A stretch of 64,000 nt of DNA from Symbiodinium natans. Taxonomy: Eukaryota; Sar; Dinophyceae; Suessiales; Symbiodiniaceae. Within the stretch, counting starts at the first letter, position 1; each line of letters starts with the position of its first letter. The stretch is taken from positions 1,584,857 through 1,648,856 of the forward strand of contig CAJNDS010000890.1 of the NCBI GenBank assembly GCA_905221605.1. Direction: 5' to 3'. The translations under genes and the position numbers were made by a program. Positions 1 to 10,035 of this stretch are shown here, in pieces. The notes beneath the pieces were generated by a model. It worked only from the letters and a program-made list of their open reading frames with translations, searched no databases and was not told the origin of the DNA.

Positions 1-840
1 TCTAGCTCTGCCATAAAGCATGGCCAGAAAATGAACTGCACCACATCTATCAATAAGGGAGATGCCCTCGTCCTGAGCGATTGCATGCAGCTGTAACACC
101 TCGTGTACTTGCAGAGGGGGAGCCGGGTCCCAAGGACTCTTGTTGGCCAGAGCGTTAGCCACCAGTCCGTTGACACGTGCGCTCTGAAAAACTTCAAGTC
201 GTACCCGTAATCCCAGGGCATGATAACTCCATTTGATGGCCTTTAGACATGTATCCAAAGTGGTGGCAGCCGTTCGGGGCAGCTTCAAGACGCAGTTGAC
301 AAAAGACCAAACGACCTTTTCAGGAAAAGGAGGAAGGTTCCCTGACTTCACCAGCCATTCACAAAAAGTACGAATTGGCCCCACATGTTTCAAAACTGTG
401 GCTGGGGATTTGCCAGCCAGAATCGCCTGCAATGAGTCCTGACCAGTCTCTGTATCATCCTCCATGAGAGTGCACAAGTCAAAGAAACTAGCAAAGGATT
501 GGAGCAAGAGCAAAACCTTCTGATAAGCTTCGTGCTGACGGTCTCGCGAGCTCGCTCCCCGACGGGCCTTAACTGCACGAGTCCAGGCCTGGCAATGCGA
601 CGTTGCTGTATCTATTATACTTGTCGAAGACTGCGTGCCAGCTGTTAAGGCGGTCATCGGTTGTGTTCTCCCGCCCTGGTAAGGCACGCCCAACCCTTGA
701 GGGAACATCGCCTTCATCGGGTCAAAAATGCATAACATGCTAGGCTGTTCCCAAGGCTGGCTGGGCAAAGCTGATCGTGCATGGATCTGGTTACGAAAGA
801 ACAATTCAGCCTCGCTGGAGCTGGGGTCTCGACCGGACAT
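1..840 (-). CDS. Probable tyrosine recombinase, N-terminal 280 residues (runs off window)
   Basis: The reading frame is open from an ATG at 838-840 to the left edge with no stop. After a low-complexity leader of about 110 residues, the middle (roughly residues 130-240) has the all-helical spacing of a SAM-like core-binding domain, with ILAGKSPATVLKHVGPIRTF followed by FCEWL and a TTLDTCLKAIKWSYHALGLR helix. The last residues visible are DRCGAVHFLAMLYGRAR. This resembles the first catalytic-arginine box of tyrosine recombinases (helix, then G-x-R). Such enzymes cut and rejoin DNA through a tyrosine intermediate and drive Crypton, DIRS and Starship-type elements. The H-x-x-R and Tyr motifs would lie beyond the window, so the family call is an inference. 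It is the last ORF of a minus-strand cluster that also holds a helicase. Confidence 0.5.
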   Translation of the reverse strand, partial: MSGRDPSSSEAELFFRNQIHARSALPSQPWEQPSMLCIFDPMKAMFPQGLGVPYQGGRTQPMTALTAGTQSSTSIIDTATSHCQAWTRAVKARRGASSRDRQHEAYQKVLLLLQSFASFFDLCTLMEDDTETGQDSLQAILAGKSPATVLKHVGPIRTFCEWLVKSGNLPPFPEKVVWSFVNCVLKLPRTAATTLDTCLKAIKWSYHALGLRVRLEVFQSARVNGLVANALANKSPWDPAPPLQVHEVLQLHAIAQDEGISLIDRCGAVHFLAMLYGRAR

Positions 841-1058
841 GACGAGGAATACCCATCAGTCAATCCCCAGATGCTACATGAATACTGAGCCGATCCATCA
901 CAAAACAACAAAGTGAGTTCTCCCTGGTGGGCATTGGATGCACATGCAGCGACACAACAGTCACGTGTGCAAACACTCACATGTGCAAATTGAATTGTTT
1001 CCGATCTGCCTGATCGCTGCATCCTGTGCTGTTCATACTAAGGGTCCGGCTCACCCTG

Positions 1059-2351
1059 TCAGCGAGGCCACCCCACTGCTATGCCGCGAAGCACCACATG
1101 CTTGGGCGAGAGCAGAAAATGCTCACCCGAGCGTACCGAGCCCGCGTCTCTGCATGCAGAGTGGAGGTAATCGTGCCCACCTTCCACCTGAGGAGTGGGC
1201 CCCGGGAGCTCGGCTTCCACCACCAACATAGCCCCTCCGAGGGACTTAGCCCGGCTCGCTGTCTTCTTCACAGCAGCCACCATGGACTCTTTCGAGAAAC
1301 CCACGAGGGCACCCCGAGCCGAAAATCCATAAGCCGGGAAGCCGTCTTCACGATTGTCCCCCACCGTGATTTCTCCACATTGGGCCACGCCAATCACCGA
1401 GGCAAAACTTGTGCCATGACACATCGTGGCCTGGCTGGCATAGTTGGGGTCATGGACAAAACTCGGCCCCTTGATGTTACATCCCACGAACAAAACGTTC
1501 TGGCCCGGGACATCGAAAGTGAACATCTCCGGCCCAACCTTTTGGGCAAGATCACCATCGCCCTCCAAGGGACGTCCGTAGTGCCGGAAGGCCCCCATAA
1601 TCGTGGCCATTCTGCCAGCAACTGCATCAGGCACCGAAAGGTGGGACATATGGGGCTTGTACTCCGAGGCCTCGGCAAATTGGGCCGCGATCTTGCTCCA
1701 CGGGTACTTCCACCAGGGCTCAAGCTGTCCCTTCTCGACCAACTCCCGTGCGCTGAGGGGTCGATCCGTGGCAGCCCAAGCTGCCGTGTTGGCTGACTCC
1801 CATAGGGCTTTGAGGTACTCCCCATCATCAGCTTCTTCATCCTCCAGGGAAAGCTCCTCTTGTTTTGCCTTATCGGCAGCTGCCTTTCTGGCTTCGGCCG
1901 CCTTGATCTCTTCAGGTGTGGCCTCCTTAACATCATAACTTTCGGCAGGCCGTTCCTGATGCTTGCTTTTCTTCCAATTCTCACTCTGCCACTTGTTCCA
2001 CGGCCGGTGGGGTTTCTTCCATTGAGGCTGAGACTTCCAACTGTCTCTCCAACTGGAGGGTGTCTCTTGCACATTGGCCCCTGGCCCGATCAAGGCCGGT
2101 TGCTGCATCACCGGCACCTGTTGCCATACATGCCCTGGGCTTGCCATAGGCAAAGCGGGTGGTGGTGGCATGTGAGGTGGCGCCGTTTCGCGGCGGGGTG
2201 GGGTGCTCCTCCTGGACCCACGCCGACCCCTTGAACGATCTCTCGTTCGCTCTCTTGAGCGCGAGTCTGAGCTGCTACGGCGCCTACGGCGTCTGCCCCG
2301 GGAATCCGTCCCAAAAGGTGGCATCAAAGGCCATGGGTACATCTGACCCAC
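1059..2351 (-). CDS. RS/RG-rich protein with C-terminal HGT-containing domain (430 aa)
   Basis: Intact 430-residue ORF. Residues 16-50 are an Arg/Ser/Asp-rich tract like the RS regions of RNA-processing factors. Residues 55-100 are Pro-rich, 100-135 are Trp/Lys-rich, and 145-185 form a charged Ala/Glu/Lys helix. The C-terminal 160 residues look globular: a beta-rich stretch, HGTSFASVIGVAQCGEI at 312-328, then a YGFSARGALVGFSKE segment. An H-G-T box followed by a helix and a Gly turn is typical of ADP-ribosyltransferase-like folds (PARP, KptA), but I cannot show the partner residues, so this is only a suggestion. It lies 218 bp upstream of the recombinase-like ORF on the same strand. Confidence 0.55.
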   Translation of the reverse strand: MGQMYPWPLMPPFGTDSRGRRRRRRSSSDSRSRERTRDRSRGRRGSRRSTPPRRETAPPHMPPPPALPMASPGHVWQQVPVMQQPALIGPGANVQETPSSWRDSWKSQPQWKKPHRPWNKWQSENWKKSKHQERPAESYDVKEATPEEIKAAEARKAAADKAKQEELSLEDEEADDGEYLKALWESANTAAWAATDRPLSARELVEKGQLEPWWKYPWSKIAAQFAEASEYKPHMSHLSVPDAVAGRMATIMGAFRHYGRPLEGDGDLAQKVGPEMFTFDVPGQNVLFVGCNIKGPSFVHDPNYASQATMCHGTSFASVIGVAQCGEITVGDNREDGFPAYGFSARGALVGFSKESMVAAVKKTASRAKSLGGAMLVVEAELPGPTPQVEGGHDYLHSACRDAGSVRSGEHFLLSPKHVVLRGIAVGWPR

Positions 2352-3070
2352 CAGGCACCTGCCTTCGTGTCACAGGTTCCGTGCTCCTGCACAAAAATGC
2401 CCCGGCGAGTGTCGCCACGAACTAAGATTTTGGGCCAAAGAAAAACAAATAATGCACGAACACTTGCTGCAATGACCACATCTGTGCCTACCACCGATAC
2501 TCTGCGGTGCTGATCCTTCCTTTCCATGTTGATACACGTCACGTGGCTGCGCGGCCCTTCTTGGCCAGCCCTCTTGGGCTCTATACTTCTCGTAAGAGCA
2601 CTTCTGGCTCGAGCTTTCGGCTCAGGTCGAAAAGACGACCTAGGTCGTGTGATCAAGCTTGCACAGAAAAACAAGTCCCAAAACGATTCTCCAACACTGT
2701 ACTACATCTCGATGCACAGACGTCTGTCATTTGTCGTGAGGTTACCAAACAAACGCACTTCTCCTCTAACCAAAACAAAGTACCCAACAAGAAGCCTCGA
2801 CAACAGGCAACTAGGCCCGAGGCGAGACCTGCAACCGAATGCATCAAGCACACTGAGCTCAGGGCCGCCAACATCGCAGACGCCACGATCCCACGGTATT
2901 ACAGGTATCCTGATGTTAACCAGAACAACATGAGTAAAAAGATCTCTACAGTGCTCGAACATATAAGGTTTGCCAGCATTCAGCCGAAGTCAAAACGATG
3001 CGCTGTTTTCTCTTGTCCTGTCTGACAAGGTTTCGTCTATTGACAGTCACATCTGTCTCGAATTCACCAG
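2352..3070. other. Intergenic segment without a convincing gene
   Basis: The 719 bases separate the 175-aa coiled-coil ORF from the 430-aa RS-rich ORF. Only overlapping short frames of 60-170 residues on both strands are seen, with no recognisable motif. It may hold the leader and trans-splice acceptor of the downstream minus-strand gene. Confidence 0.4.
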
Positions 3071-3598
3071 TCATGGTGAGTATGGGCCAGGCCTCCGGCC
3101 AGGCCTAAAATGCCTCATGCGAATCGCTAACGATGGGAACTGAGGTGGAGGCACGGGCTCCCGGTTGTACATCCTGATCCCCGCGATCGTCAGGGACCAC
3201 ACCATCATGTCTGCATGAAGTCGGAATGACTCCTGAAGGTGCCTAAGTAAATCAAACTGCAGCTCAACCATGTGTCGCAAAGCGTGGATCGCCTGAAAGA
3301 GCTGTTCGACATCACAGCCAAGAGCTGACGTTGATGTCTGTTGCTGACTCTGAAACGTCAAAAACGACTCGCGAGCCTTGCGAATGTCACCTTCCAAAGA
3401 TGCAATGTGTTGTAAACATCGGCGAAGACGAGAATGATGTTCCATAATTTTCGTATCAATCTCCCACAAAGCAACTCTATCATATTCACAGAAGCTGAAA
3501 GGACGATCTGCATGAGTTTCCACAGTGGAGTCTTCCATGGGATGATTCTCATCAATATGACGGGCTAACGAATCCCTGAGGGCAGTCATAAGTACCAA
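3071..3598 (-). CDS. Small coiled-coil protein (175 aa)
   Basis: Intact ORF. Residues about 45-130 are predicted helical with heptad-like leucines (SRLRRCLQHIASLEGDIRKA, then HALRHMVELQFDLLRHLQES), followed by a basic Pro-rich tail. No enzyme motif is visible. It sits 122 bp downstream of the 88-aa ORF, which is also coiled-coil, and the two may be related structural proteins of the same cluster. Function is unknown. Confidence 0.5.
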   Translation of the reverse strand: MVLMTALRDSLARHIDENHPMEDSTVETHADRPFSFCEYDRVALWEIDTKIMEHHSRLRRCLQHIASLEGDIRKARESFLTFQSQQQTSTSALGCDVEQLFQAIHALRHMVELQFDLLRHLQESFRLHADMMVWSLTIAGIRMYNREPVPPPQFPSLAIRMRHFRPGRRPGPYSP

Positions 3599-3720
3599 CC
3601 CCCTGAAGCACTTCGAGCCTCAAAGAAAAGCACGAGGTGTAAAACACGTGTCCCTGCTCCACATAAAAACTGTGGAAAGAAATGAGCAGCACTCAGGGCC
3701 CGGCTCATACTGTCTCCAGC

Positions 3721-3987
3721 TCATGGAAAAAGAGCATGGAAAGCTGATCGAAAACGTCTCACGAACGACTCCAGCCAAGATAAGCGTGCATCACTTTGTT
3801 GAACACGTGCTTCTAACACACGCAAGCGACTGGATATGTCTTCAAGGGCTCGACTGAGTTCGCCAAGTTCATCTTGATGCCTTTCACACATAGCATGCAC
3901 ATCAACCACATGCCGATGCACCAAACTGACTGTGCCAGTCCCACTAGAGGACGGTGTCTGGGGCTCCGAAGCTGTACCATCTGCCAT
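3721..3987 (-). CDS. Small coiled-coil protein (88 aa)
   Basis: Intact short ORF. It begins with a Ser/Thr/Pro-rich tail of about 22 residues and then forms one long amphipathic helix (ELSRALEDISSRLRVLEARV) with leucines and isoleucines at heptad spacing, ending in a basic patch. It lies between the 530-aa ORF and the 175-aa coiled-coil ORF on the same strand. No family is recognised. The heptad pattern and position support it being real. Confidence 0.45.
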   Translation of the reverse strand: MADGTASEPQTPSSSGTGTVSLVHRHVVDVHAMCERHQDELGELSRALEDISSRLRVLEARVQQSDARLSWLESFVRRFRSAFHALFP

Positions 3988-4230
3988 GGCTCAAGCTAAC
4001 CCCCTTTTTCGAAAACAATCTATCAGCTTCTAAGAGCACTTTCCGGGCATCCTGCCCTTTGAGAGGTCCCGCTGCGACGGGTGTATAAGTAAATACAAAT
4101 CCTGCATGAACAAGCATAAAACTGATCAAGCATTAGAAATAAGTTGTGCAAAAAGGCAAGCACTGAAACAACAATCAAATGTTTTGTTCACCACAACATT
4201 TTGATTTTGTTTCCTTTGAACAATAAAGCT

Positions 4231-5823
4231 CTATCTTCTCCAGGCATTCGAAGAACGATACTTATACTGAAAGGGGAAGGAGGTAACTGCAGCACGCAGG
4301 GCCGAAGGATCAGGGTCTTTGGGGGTGCCATGACAGTACATCCTAAACCAGAAGCTGTTGAGTCGCTGCTTGGTTGGATGTTTGGCTCGCATGAGCCCCT
4401 TAATGGCAGCCCAATGAGCAGTGGCTGCGTCATACCACGCATTTTGGGGACGTTGGGGCCCATGCTTGGTGGGTGTGGTGCTGATCCCTTTCCAATGCGC
4501 ATCAAAGATGACTGGCAGCCGGAAAGGGGCGGAGACATCCACTTCTCGCAAAGCTGCAAGGTCAGTGGTTCGCAGCTCCGAGAAGCGCCAATCATTCACC
4601 TGTGCCTCGGGTTCGTCCTCCGCGTCTGACATGTCATCCATCGGGCAGGGAGAGCCTTCGTTAGTTTCGGAAGAGATGCTGACGACCTCCGGCGAGGTTG
4701 CTGCAGTGTTCGCTTCCACAGGCGCAGCACAGGGCGAGGAGAGCAAGCACTCTAGGGGCAACACTCGCCGTAGAAAAACAGCCATTCTGTGAGAAGTGTC
4801 AGGCCATTCCAAGTTAAAAACTGACCAAAAATGTTCAATGTTTTGGTTGGCCACCGAGGCCGCAAGAGCAAGCCGGATGGCGTCAAGGAAATGGGCAGGG
4901 GGGAGGTCCGGCCTAAATTCTTGATAGTGCCTTTGCCCAAGTGTCTGTGTGCCCTGCAGCGTGATGCCTAGGAACGTATTCAGGCTGGGCTGGGCAAGCC
5001 TGGCCGTTTCCACGTCCGTGTGCTTAGCAGCTGCGGCCCATGCCTGCAAGGCTTCTTGGGAGGCTTGGCCAGTGACTTGTGGCAGTCCACTGTGCGCGTC
5101 CATCACATATTTGGTAGTAGGGCACGTGGGACACCGATAAGCGCGGCCAGCCAAGAAGGCCACCATGGCTGCAGGCGGCACATTGATCTGCAGGTCAGTA
5201 ATTTTATTGTCAGATTCAGGAAAACCAATAACAATGGGCAGCCCTGCCGTACGCTCCAGGGGACCTTTTTGGTGGGACTCGAATGCGAGCAGAAGTGCAC
5301 CCAGCCAATAATCTGGGTCAGCGTAGCTGAGCATTGCAGGAAAACTGGCATTGATGACACTCGGCAAGTCCGACACCGCAGAGAAAAGATCCGCGATGTA
5401 CTGCGCTGTGGTAAGAAAGCCATACCCCACCAGGGACTCCGAAAGCCTCGCTTTGTCCAGCTGCGGGACCGGGCAATCCAACATTTCAGCAAGGTCGAAA
5501 TGCTGCAATGCCCCCGACAATCTAAGGCACTGCGCGATGATAGGGTCATAAACCTTCAAATACGCTGCCGGAAACGTTTCAGGCAGATGCAGTAGCGTGT
5601 CAGCGATTCCGATCAGCATATCCGAGTCTTGCAGCTGGTTCGGTATGCCGTTCAAAAACACCTCATAGGCCCTATATGCCCGAAGCTGCTGGCAGTGTGT
5701 TGTGAGGTGTTGCGAGTCACGCAGGTTTATGTAGGGCCGAGGTTTGACATTCTTACCAAAGTGATGTCCCGCTGCAAGTGCGCGCCACATGAGATCACAG
5801 ACCGAGACTGTGTTGCTCTGCAT
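4231..5823 (-). CDS. Unrecognised 530-aa protein, C-terminal part of the helicase-linked ORF series
   Basis: Intact long ORF with no stop over 1.6 kb and a globular, leucine-rich N-terminal two thirds. A CPTCPTTK segment contains a Cys-x2-Cys pair. It has a Ser/Glu acidic linker (about residues 370-410) and a basic C-terminus with YRSSNAWRR. Its first 97 bases overlap the end of the preceding Pro-rich ORF in the -1 frame. The crossing point sits on a 4-base homopolymer (5826-5829), so the two probably were one protein. A diverged fragment of its C-terminal region (RTTDLAALREVDVS) recurs near 25.27-25.33 kb on the minus strand, so this is a repeated gene family. No function can be assigned. 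Confidence 0.6.
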   Translation of the reverse strand: MQSNTVSVCDLMWRALAAGHHFGKNVKPRPYINLRDSQHLTTHCQQLRAYRAYEVFLNGIPNQLQDSDMLIGIADTLLHLPETFPAAYLKVYDPIIAQCLRLSGALQHFDLAEMLDCPVPQLDKARLSESLVGYGFLTTAQYIADLFSAVSDLPSVINASFPAMLSYADPDYWLGALLLAFESHQKGPLERTAGLPIVIGFPESDNKITDLQINVPPAAMVAFLAGRAYRCPTCPTTKYVMDAHSGLPQVTGQASQEALQAWAAAAKHTDVETARLAQPSLNTFLGITLQGTQTLGQRHYQEFRPDLPPAHFLDAIRLALAASVANQNIEHFWSVFNLEWPDTSHRMAVFLRRVLPLECLLSSPCAAPVEANTAATSPEVVSISSETNEGSPCPMDDMSDAEDEPEAQVNDWRFSELRTTDLAALREVDVSAPFRLPVIFDAHWKGISTTPTKHGPQRPQNAWYDAATAHWAAIKGLMRAKHPTKQRLNSFWFRMYCHGTPKDPDPSALRAAVTSFPFQYKYRSSNAWRR

Positions 5824-6920
5824 GAGGGGTGCGCAGGCTGGGGCGCTGGGATCGCGGGTGCCGCTGGGCTCGCTAGGCCCTCGAGGCTTGGCTTTTGGTG
5901 GTTCCAGCTGCTGAGATGAGAGCCGTCTTTGTCCAAAGCGAGAGGCCGACTTTCCTTGCGAGCTTGGACAGCGGGCACAGGCCTGGCGGGGATGGGCGTC
6001 AGGCCATGGGGAGGCATAGGGAGATCCGATTTTGGTTCCGTCAGGCCAAGTGAGTCCGTGGGAGACTTAGCGCAAGGGGGCTGTGACGCCTCAACCGTCC
6101 TAATCCCATCCGGAGATGCTGTGTGCGTGGGCCGTGTCCGGGGGCTGGGTGGACGTCGTACGCCAGGCGGCGGGTCCCTAATGTTGCCGCCACTACGGGG
6201 TGGACACGAGGCGGCGCTACCCCCTCCGATCCTGTGATCAACTTCACTAGAGGGAGTCGTCACACAAGCATCCAGAGCAATAGGACTCGCGGCCGGCACA
6301 ACCGCAGGCTCTTTCGTTGCAGGCTCCTTCGTCAGTGGTCCTCTCTCCCGCGTTGGGGTGCCGCAAGGGGTTCGGGAAACGTCCCGTCTAGCTGGCGGAG
6401 GCGGGCTGACAGCTGCCGCAATGGAGCCCCTCGCGGCCCGAGGCTGGAGCCATGGTGTACCCCACCGCTCGCCATGGCGCGCGTTTGTGGTAGCCTCGCC
6501 TTGGGCTGGCGACTGCTGCGGCGTAGGAACCTCGACTGCAGTAGCAACTACCACGTCGGGACTGTTACTACCCGCGGGCACAGGGCTGTTTCCCGGAGAG
6601 TCCACATCAATCGCAGTTTCGGAGGCAGCCTTACCCGTACGAACAGGTAGGAGGTGAAGACCACGGGGGGCTCGCAGTATGCCGGCCTTGTGTTCGAAAG
6701 CCGGGTCAGCGCGTTGAGCCGATCCCCGCTTGGGCGGCATCCTAATGCTGGTGTCCCCTAGCAAGCAGGTGAGGTACTGGGCGACCCCATCTCCTTCCCT
6801 CACCGGCTGGAAGGGGACACAATACACAGCATTGGGCAGGGGCTCCAGGACGAAGCCGCGCGTTTGCAGACTAACAATGGTGCCCGAGTAGGCGTTGGAG
6901 GTGAAAGAGGACTCCCCCAT
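5727..6920 (-). CDS. Pro/Ala/Ser-rich linker ORF between helicase and 530-aa ORF (397 aa)
   Basis: The first 60 residues (for example YSGTIVSLQTRGFVLEPLPN) look folded and continue the C-terminal part of the helicase. The remaining 330 residues are low-complexity Pro/Ser/Thr/Arg. Both ends overlap neighbouring long ORFs in the -1 frame: 121 bases with the helicase ORF, where the crossing is at a 5-G run (6914-6918), and 97 bases with the 530-aa ORF. I read it as the disordered linker of one long polypeptide, broken or recoded twice, rather than as a separate gene. Confidence 0.5.
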   Translation of the reverse strand: MGESSFTSNAYSGTIVSLQTRGFVLEPLPNAVYCVPFQPVREGDGVAQYLTCLLGDTSIRMPPKRGSAQRADPAFEHKAGILRAPRGLHLLPVRTGKAASETAIDVDSPGNSPVPAGSNSPDVVVATAVEVPTPQQSPAQGEATTNARHGERWGTPWLQPRAARGSIAAAVSPPPPARRDVSRTPCGTPTRERGPLTKEPATKEPAVVPAASPIALDACVTTPSSEVDHRIGGGSAASCPPRSGGNIRDPPPGVRRPPSPRTRPTHTASPDGIRTVEASQPPCAKSPTDSLGLTEPKSDLPMPPHGLTPIPARPVPAVQARKESRPLALDKDGSHLSSWNHQKPSLEGLASPAAPAIPAPQPAHPSCRATQSRSVISCGAHLQRDITLVRMSNLGPT

Positions 6921-8211
6921 CCTTCTTGCTGAAGTGTGCGGTAAAAAACCTCCCGCTTATCTCCCCAAGTGGCCTTCAAAGCCCACGCTTGATGCAGGGG
7001 TGGTGTTCCAAAGAGGTCCAGCCCAACTTTGCGTTCCGCAGGCAGCACGATGCTGGCTACTGTCCGTTCTCGGAAGGCTTGCTTGTGTAATGCCGTTGCA
7101 ATGCCAGGGCCATCCATGCTCCACAAGCTGGCTTGTGTGCGCACATATTCAGCGCATTCAATTAGGCCCCCGGTTGCGCAGGCCGCCATTTGGAAGCATG
7201 CACCTATACCATCAGAGTAGTGCGGTGCCACGAAAACCAAAGCCCCAAGCCCTCTCGTGAAGGAGGAGGTGGCTCGGGCAAACCCTGCCTCGCTACTAAA
7301 CAGGAATCCAGAAGCCCGACATGTCACAAAGACACATATCCCAAATGTGGGGCCAGTGGAGCAGGCCGTGGTGATAGCGCCGAAGAAGCGTTTAAGGGAC
7401 CCTATGCGATTCATGAGGAAGGTCCGAAACGTCACAAGGCTCCAAGTGTTGGGCGCGCCAGTCAGCGGGAAGTCTTCCGCGGTTTGGCAGGCTTCAAGTA
7501 GGCTCATATCGTCATCGCCCAGTGGGTCTGCGGGGAGACTCAACTGCAGCATAAACTTCATTTGGGTAACAATCCTGGCATACTGAGAGACCATCCCGAT
7601 AGGGGAGTCAGGATAGACCTGGTGCCCAAAAGTGAGCACAATGTCCGCCAGGACCATGCTGAGGTCGTAGCTTCTGCCTATTTTGGTTTGGGTCTCATCC
7701 TGATCTTGCACCCGTACCCATCGACACGTTTCCATCCACCTGCCTGCAAGGCTACGCAGTGGCCGCCCGAGCAGGTGCTGCATCGTGGGACCTGGTGGCA
7801 TACGTAGCCGAGGGACCCTGCCTATCAGCTCGAAGCGGCACGCCTCCGAGTACCGACATGCGTATAGAATGGCAGCAATCTCAGGAGGGAGGCGCATGGA
7901 TGAACAGAGCGAGAGGTTGACAGCCGGTCCGACAATGGCCTTCAGCCCGGCGGCCTGCATGACTGTCTCGGCTTGCTTCGGTTTGACGATGCTTATACAG
8001 AGAATCGATTCCAGCATCGAGACCGCTGAGAACAATACCTCAGACGCTCCAGAGGAACGGTGGGGCTTGCCCCAAGAGGGCATCTCGCCTTGTCCCTTTT
8101 TCCACGGGCCGGAACTTTGGGCCGTTTGCCGCAAAAGGGCCGCAGGCAAGGTGGCTGGCGTGTGGAGGTCGGCAGGGACCGCATTGAGGCCACAAATCTT
8201 TTGCTCCAACA
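6800..8211 (-). pseudogene. SF1 (UPF1-like) helicase, C-terminal half, cut by transposon
   Basis: The 470-residue frame carries the second RecA-like half of a UPF1-type superfamily 1 helicase. Residues 100-112 (NLSLCSSMRLPPEI) correspond to the Q-Y-R-M-H-P motif region. Residues 204-213 (PIGMVSQYAR) correspond to the G-V-I-T-P-Y box, and 314-330 (ATSSFTRGLGALVFVAP) to the motif VI T-R-A...L-I-V-V stretch. Helicases of this type unwind nucleic acid using ATP. The first half lies across the 2.2-kb transposon at 10408-11154. The apparent ATG start only marks where the transposon cut the frame. A diverged motif VI (TRG rather than TRAR) suggests weak or altered activity. Confidence 0.6.
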
Positions 8212-8214
8212 ACT
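8212..8214. other. Target site duplication ACT, left copy
   Basis: ACT immediately outside the left inverted repeat is matched by ACT at 10408-10410. Deleting one copy together with the element restores the helicase frame exactly. Confidence 0.8.
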
Positions 8215-8246
8215 CCCCTGAGACTATCTTAGACTATTTTTGTCTG
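8215..8246 (+). repeat. Left terminal inverted repeat
   Basis: Pairs with 10376-10407 in inverse orientation, beginning CCCCT and including TATCTTAGACTATTTTT on both sides. Confidence 0.8.
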
Positions 8247-8636
8247 TAGTTAAAAATAGTCCGCGTTAGACAAATTTTATGGGCAAAAAAAATAGTCTAT
8301 TTTAGGCGTGCAAATAGCTAATTTTGTAGACAAAAATTGCCCGCGAAAATAGTCTATTTAGACTATTTTTTGGGGAAATATCTTGTTTTTTGGCATCCCA
8401 AAAAACGGTTGCAAAATATCTTGTTTTTTTGGGCCGAAAAATAGCCTATTTTCACCGGTTCGCAACTCGAAATTTCGAGTAAACTTCGGGAAACGACAAC
8501 TCGAAATTTCGAACAAACTTCGGGTTGCCGGAAGATGATGGTCTTAACAGGTGAAGATATTTCTTCAGATCTTTCTGGTGTTTTGCAGTAATCTTAACAG
8601 GAAAAGGTAATTCTTCTGATCTTCCAGGTCTGTTCA

Positions 8637-8725
8637 CTGATGACGATGATGATGATGACGATGATGATGACTATTCATAGGGTCAGAAATAACCTTGTTG
8701 TTGTTGTTGCTGCTGCTGTTGTTGT
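8637..8725. repeat. GAT/GAC and GTT/GCT trinucleotide repeats
   Basis: Runs of GATGATGAC and TTGTTGTTGCTGCTG inside the transposon. They generate false His- and Asn-rich frames. Confidence 0.75.
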
Positions 8726-9084
8726 TCTGCGATCGCTCATCACCAATTCGTTCCTCCTCGGGGTTCTGGTTGCTCGCGAACTTCTCCGCGCCCTCCTTGA
8801 CGTCGGCCACTGCCTGCTTGAGGGACCCTGCCATTCGTTTTCCCTTCTTCCTCCACCACCACCACAGCCTTCTTCACGGCAGCTGCCTGTCGCTTCTTCG
8901 AAGCCACCAAATCCACGGCGCTTGCTGGCCAGGATGCACCGCGATCCTCCTCCTGGCCACAAAGAACACATGCAGGGCTGAGTGAACGTGGTGTAGCTCT
9001 CTTCTTCCGTGGCAAACAGCTCTCATGAGATGCACCACAGAACGCCAAACCATGCACGAAAAAAACGATTCGGACCCCGCAGTT

Positions 9085-9245
9085 TACTCGAAATTTCTTC
9101 GAAATTTCGAGTCGGTAACTCGAAGTTTACTCGAAGTTTCCTCGAAGTTTCCTCGAAGTTTACTCGAAGTTTCCTCGAAGTTTACTCGAAGTTTACTCGA
9201 AGTTTACTCGAAGTTTACTCGAAGTTTCAAAGTGACAACTCGAAG
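9085..9245 (+). repeat. 11-bp ACTCGAAGTTT minisatellite, forward arm
   Basis: About a dozen 11-bp units ACTCGAAGTTT with CCTCGAAGTTT variants. The same unit appears in reverse orientation at 9310-9445, so the two arrays can pair as arms of a long hairpin. Related diverged copies occur at 8460-8530 and 10070-10170. Confidence 0.8.
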
Positions 9246-9289
9246 TTTCAAAATCAACATTTTAAAAAACCCAGGGCTTTTGCGCATCG

Positions 9290-9450
9290 CAACTCGAAAT
9301 TTCGAGTTTCGAGCCATCAAACTTCGAGTAAACTTCGAGTAAACTTCGAGTAAACTTCGACTTGCGAAACTCGAAATTTCGAAGAAACTTCGACCAAACT
9401 TCGACTTGCAAACTCGAAATTTCGAAGAAATTTCGACCAAACTTCGAGGC
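9290..9450 (-). repeat. 11-bp minisatellite, inverted arm
   Basis: Reverse-complement units AAACTTCGAGT with interspersed CTCGAAATTTCGA palindromes. It mirrors the 9085-9245 array across a spacer of about 45 bp. Confidence 0.75.
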
Positions 9451-9629
9451 CCGACTGCAAAAATCCATGAAAAGAATCGATTGCCGAACACGAGTTGTGG
9501 AAGCAAAACGAATAAATTTCAAGCCGATTCGATAAAAAAAAAAACGCGATTGCCGGACTCGAGCTGTGGAAGAACAACGCGAAAATTTCGGAGGGCCAGA
9601 AGGAGGGCCAGGAGGAGGGCCAGGGCTTG

Positions 9630-9668
9630 CCCTAAACCCTAAACCCTAAACCCTAAACCCTAAACCCT
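9630..9668 (+). repeat. Interstitial telomere-motif array inside the transposon
   Basis: Five to six perfect CCCTAAA units, followed by a CT-rich tract. Confidence 0.9.
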
Positions 9669-9840
9669 CTTTATCTCTCTTTCTCTCCTTCTCTCTTTTT
9701 CTCTTTCTTTCTTTCTCTCTCTCAAGAAATCTCTCAGCGCTTGTTGTTGTTCTCCAGAAATCTCTCAGGGAATCTCTCCGGGAAGCCCTCTGCCATGTTC
9801 GTCTTTCTTCTTCTCTGTCGTCGCTATATACATATCTAGC

Positions 9841-10035
<195 letters not shown>

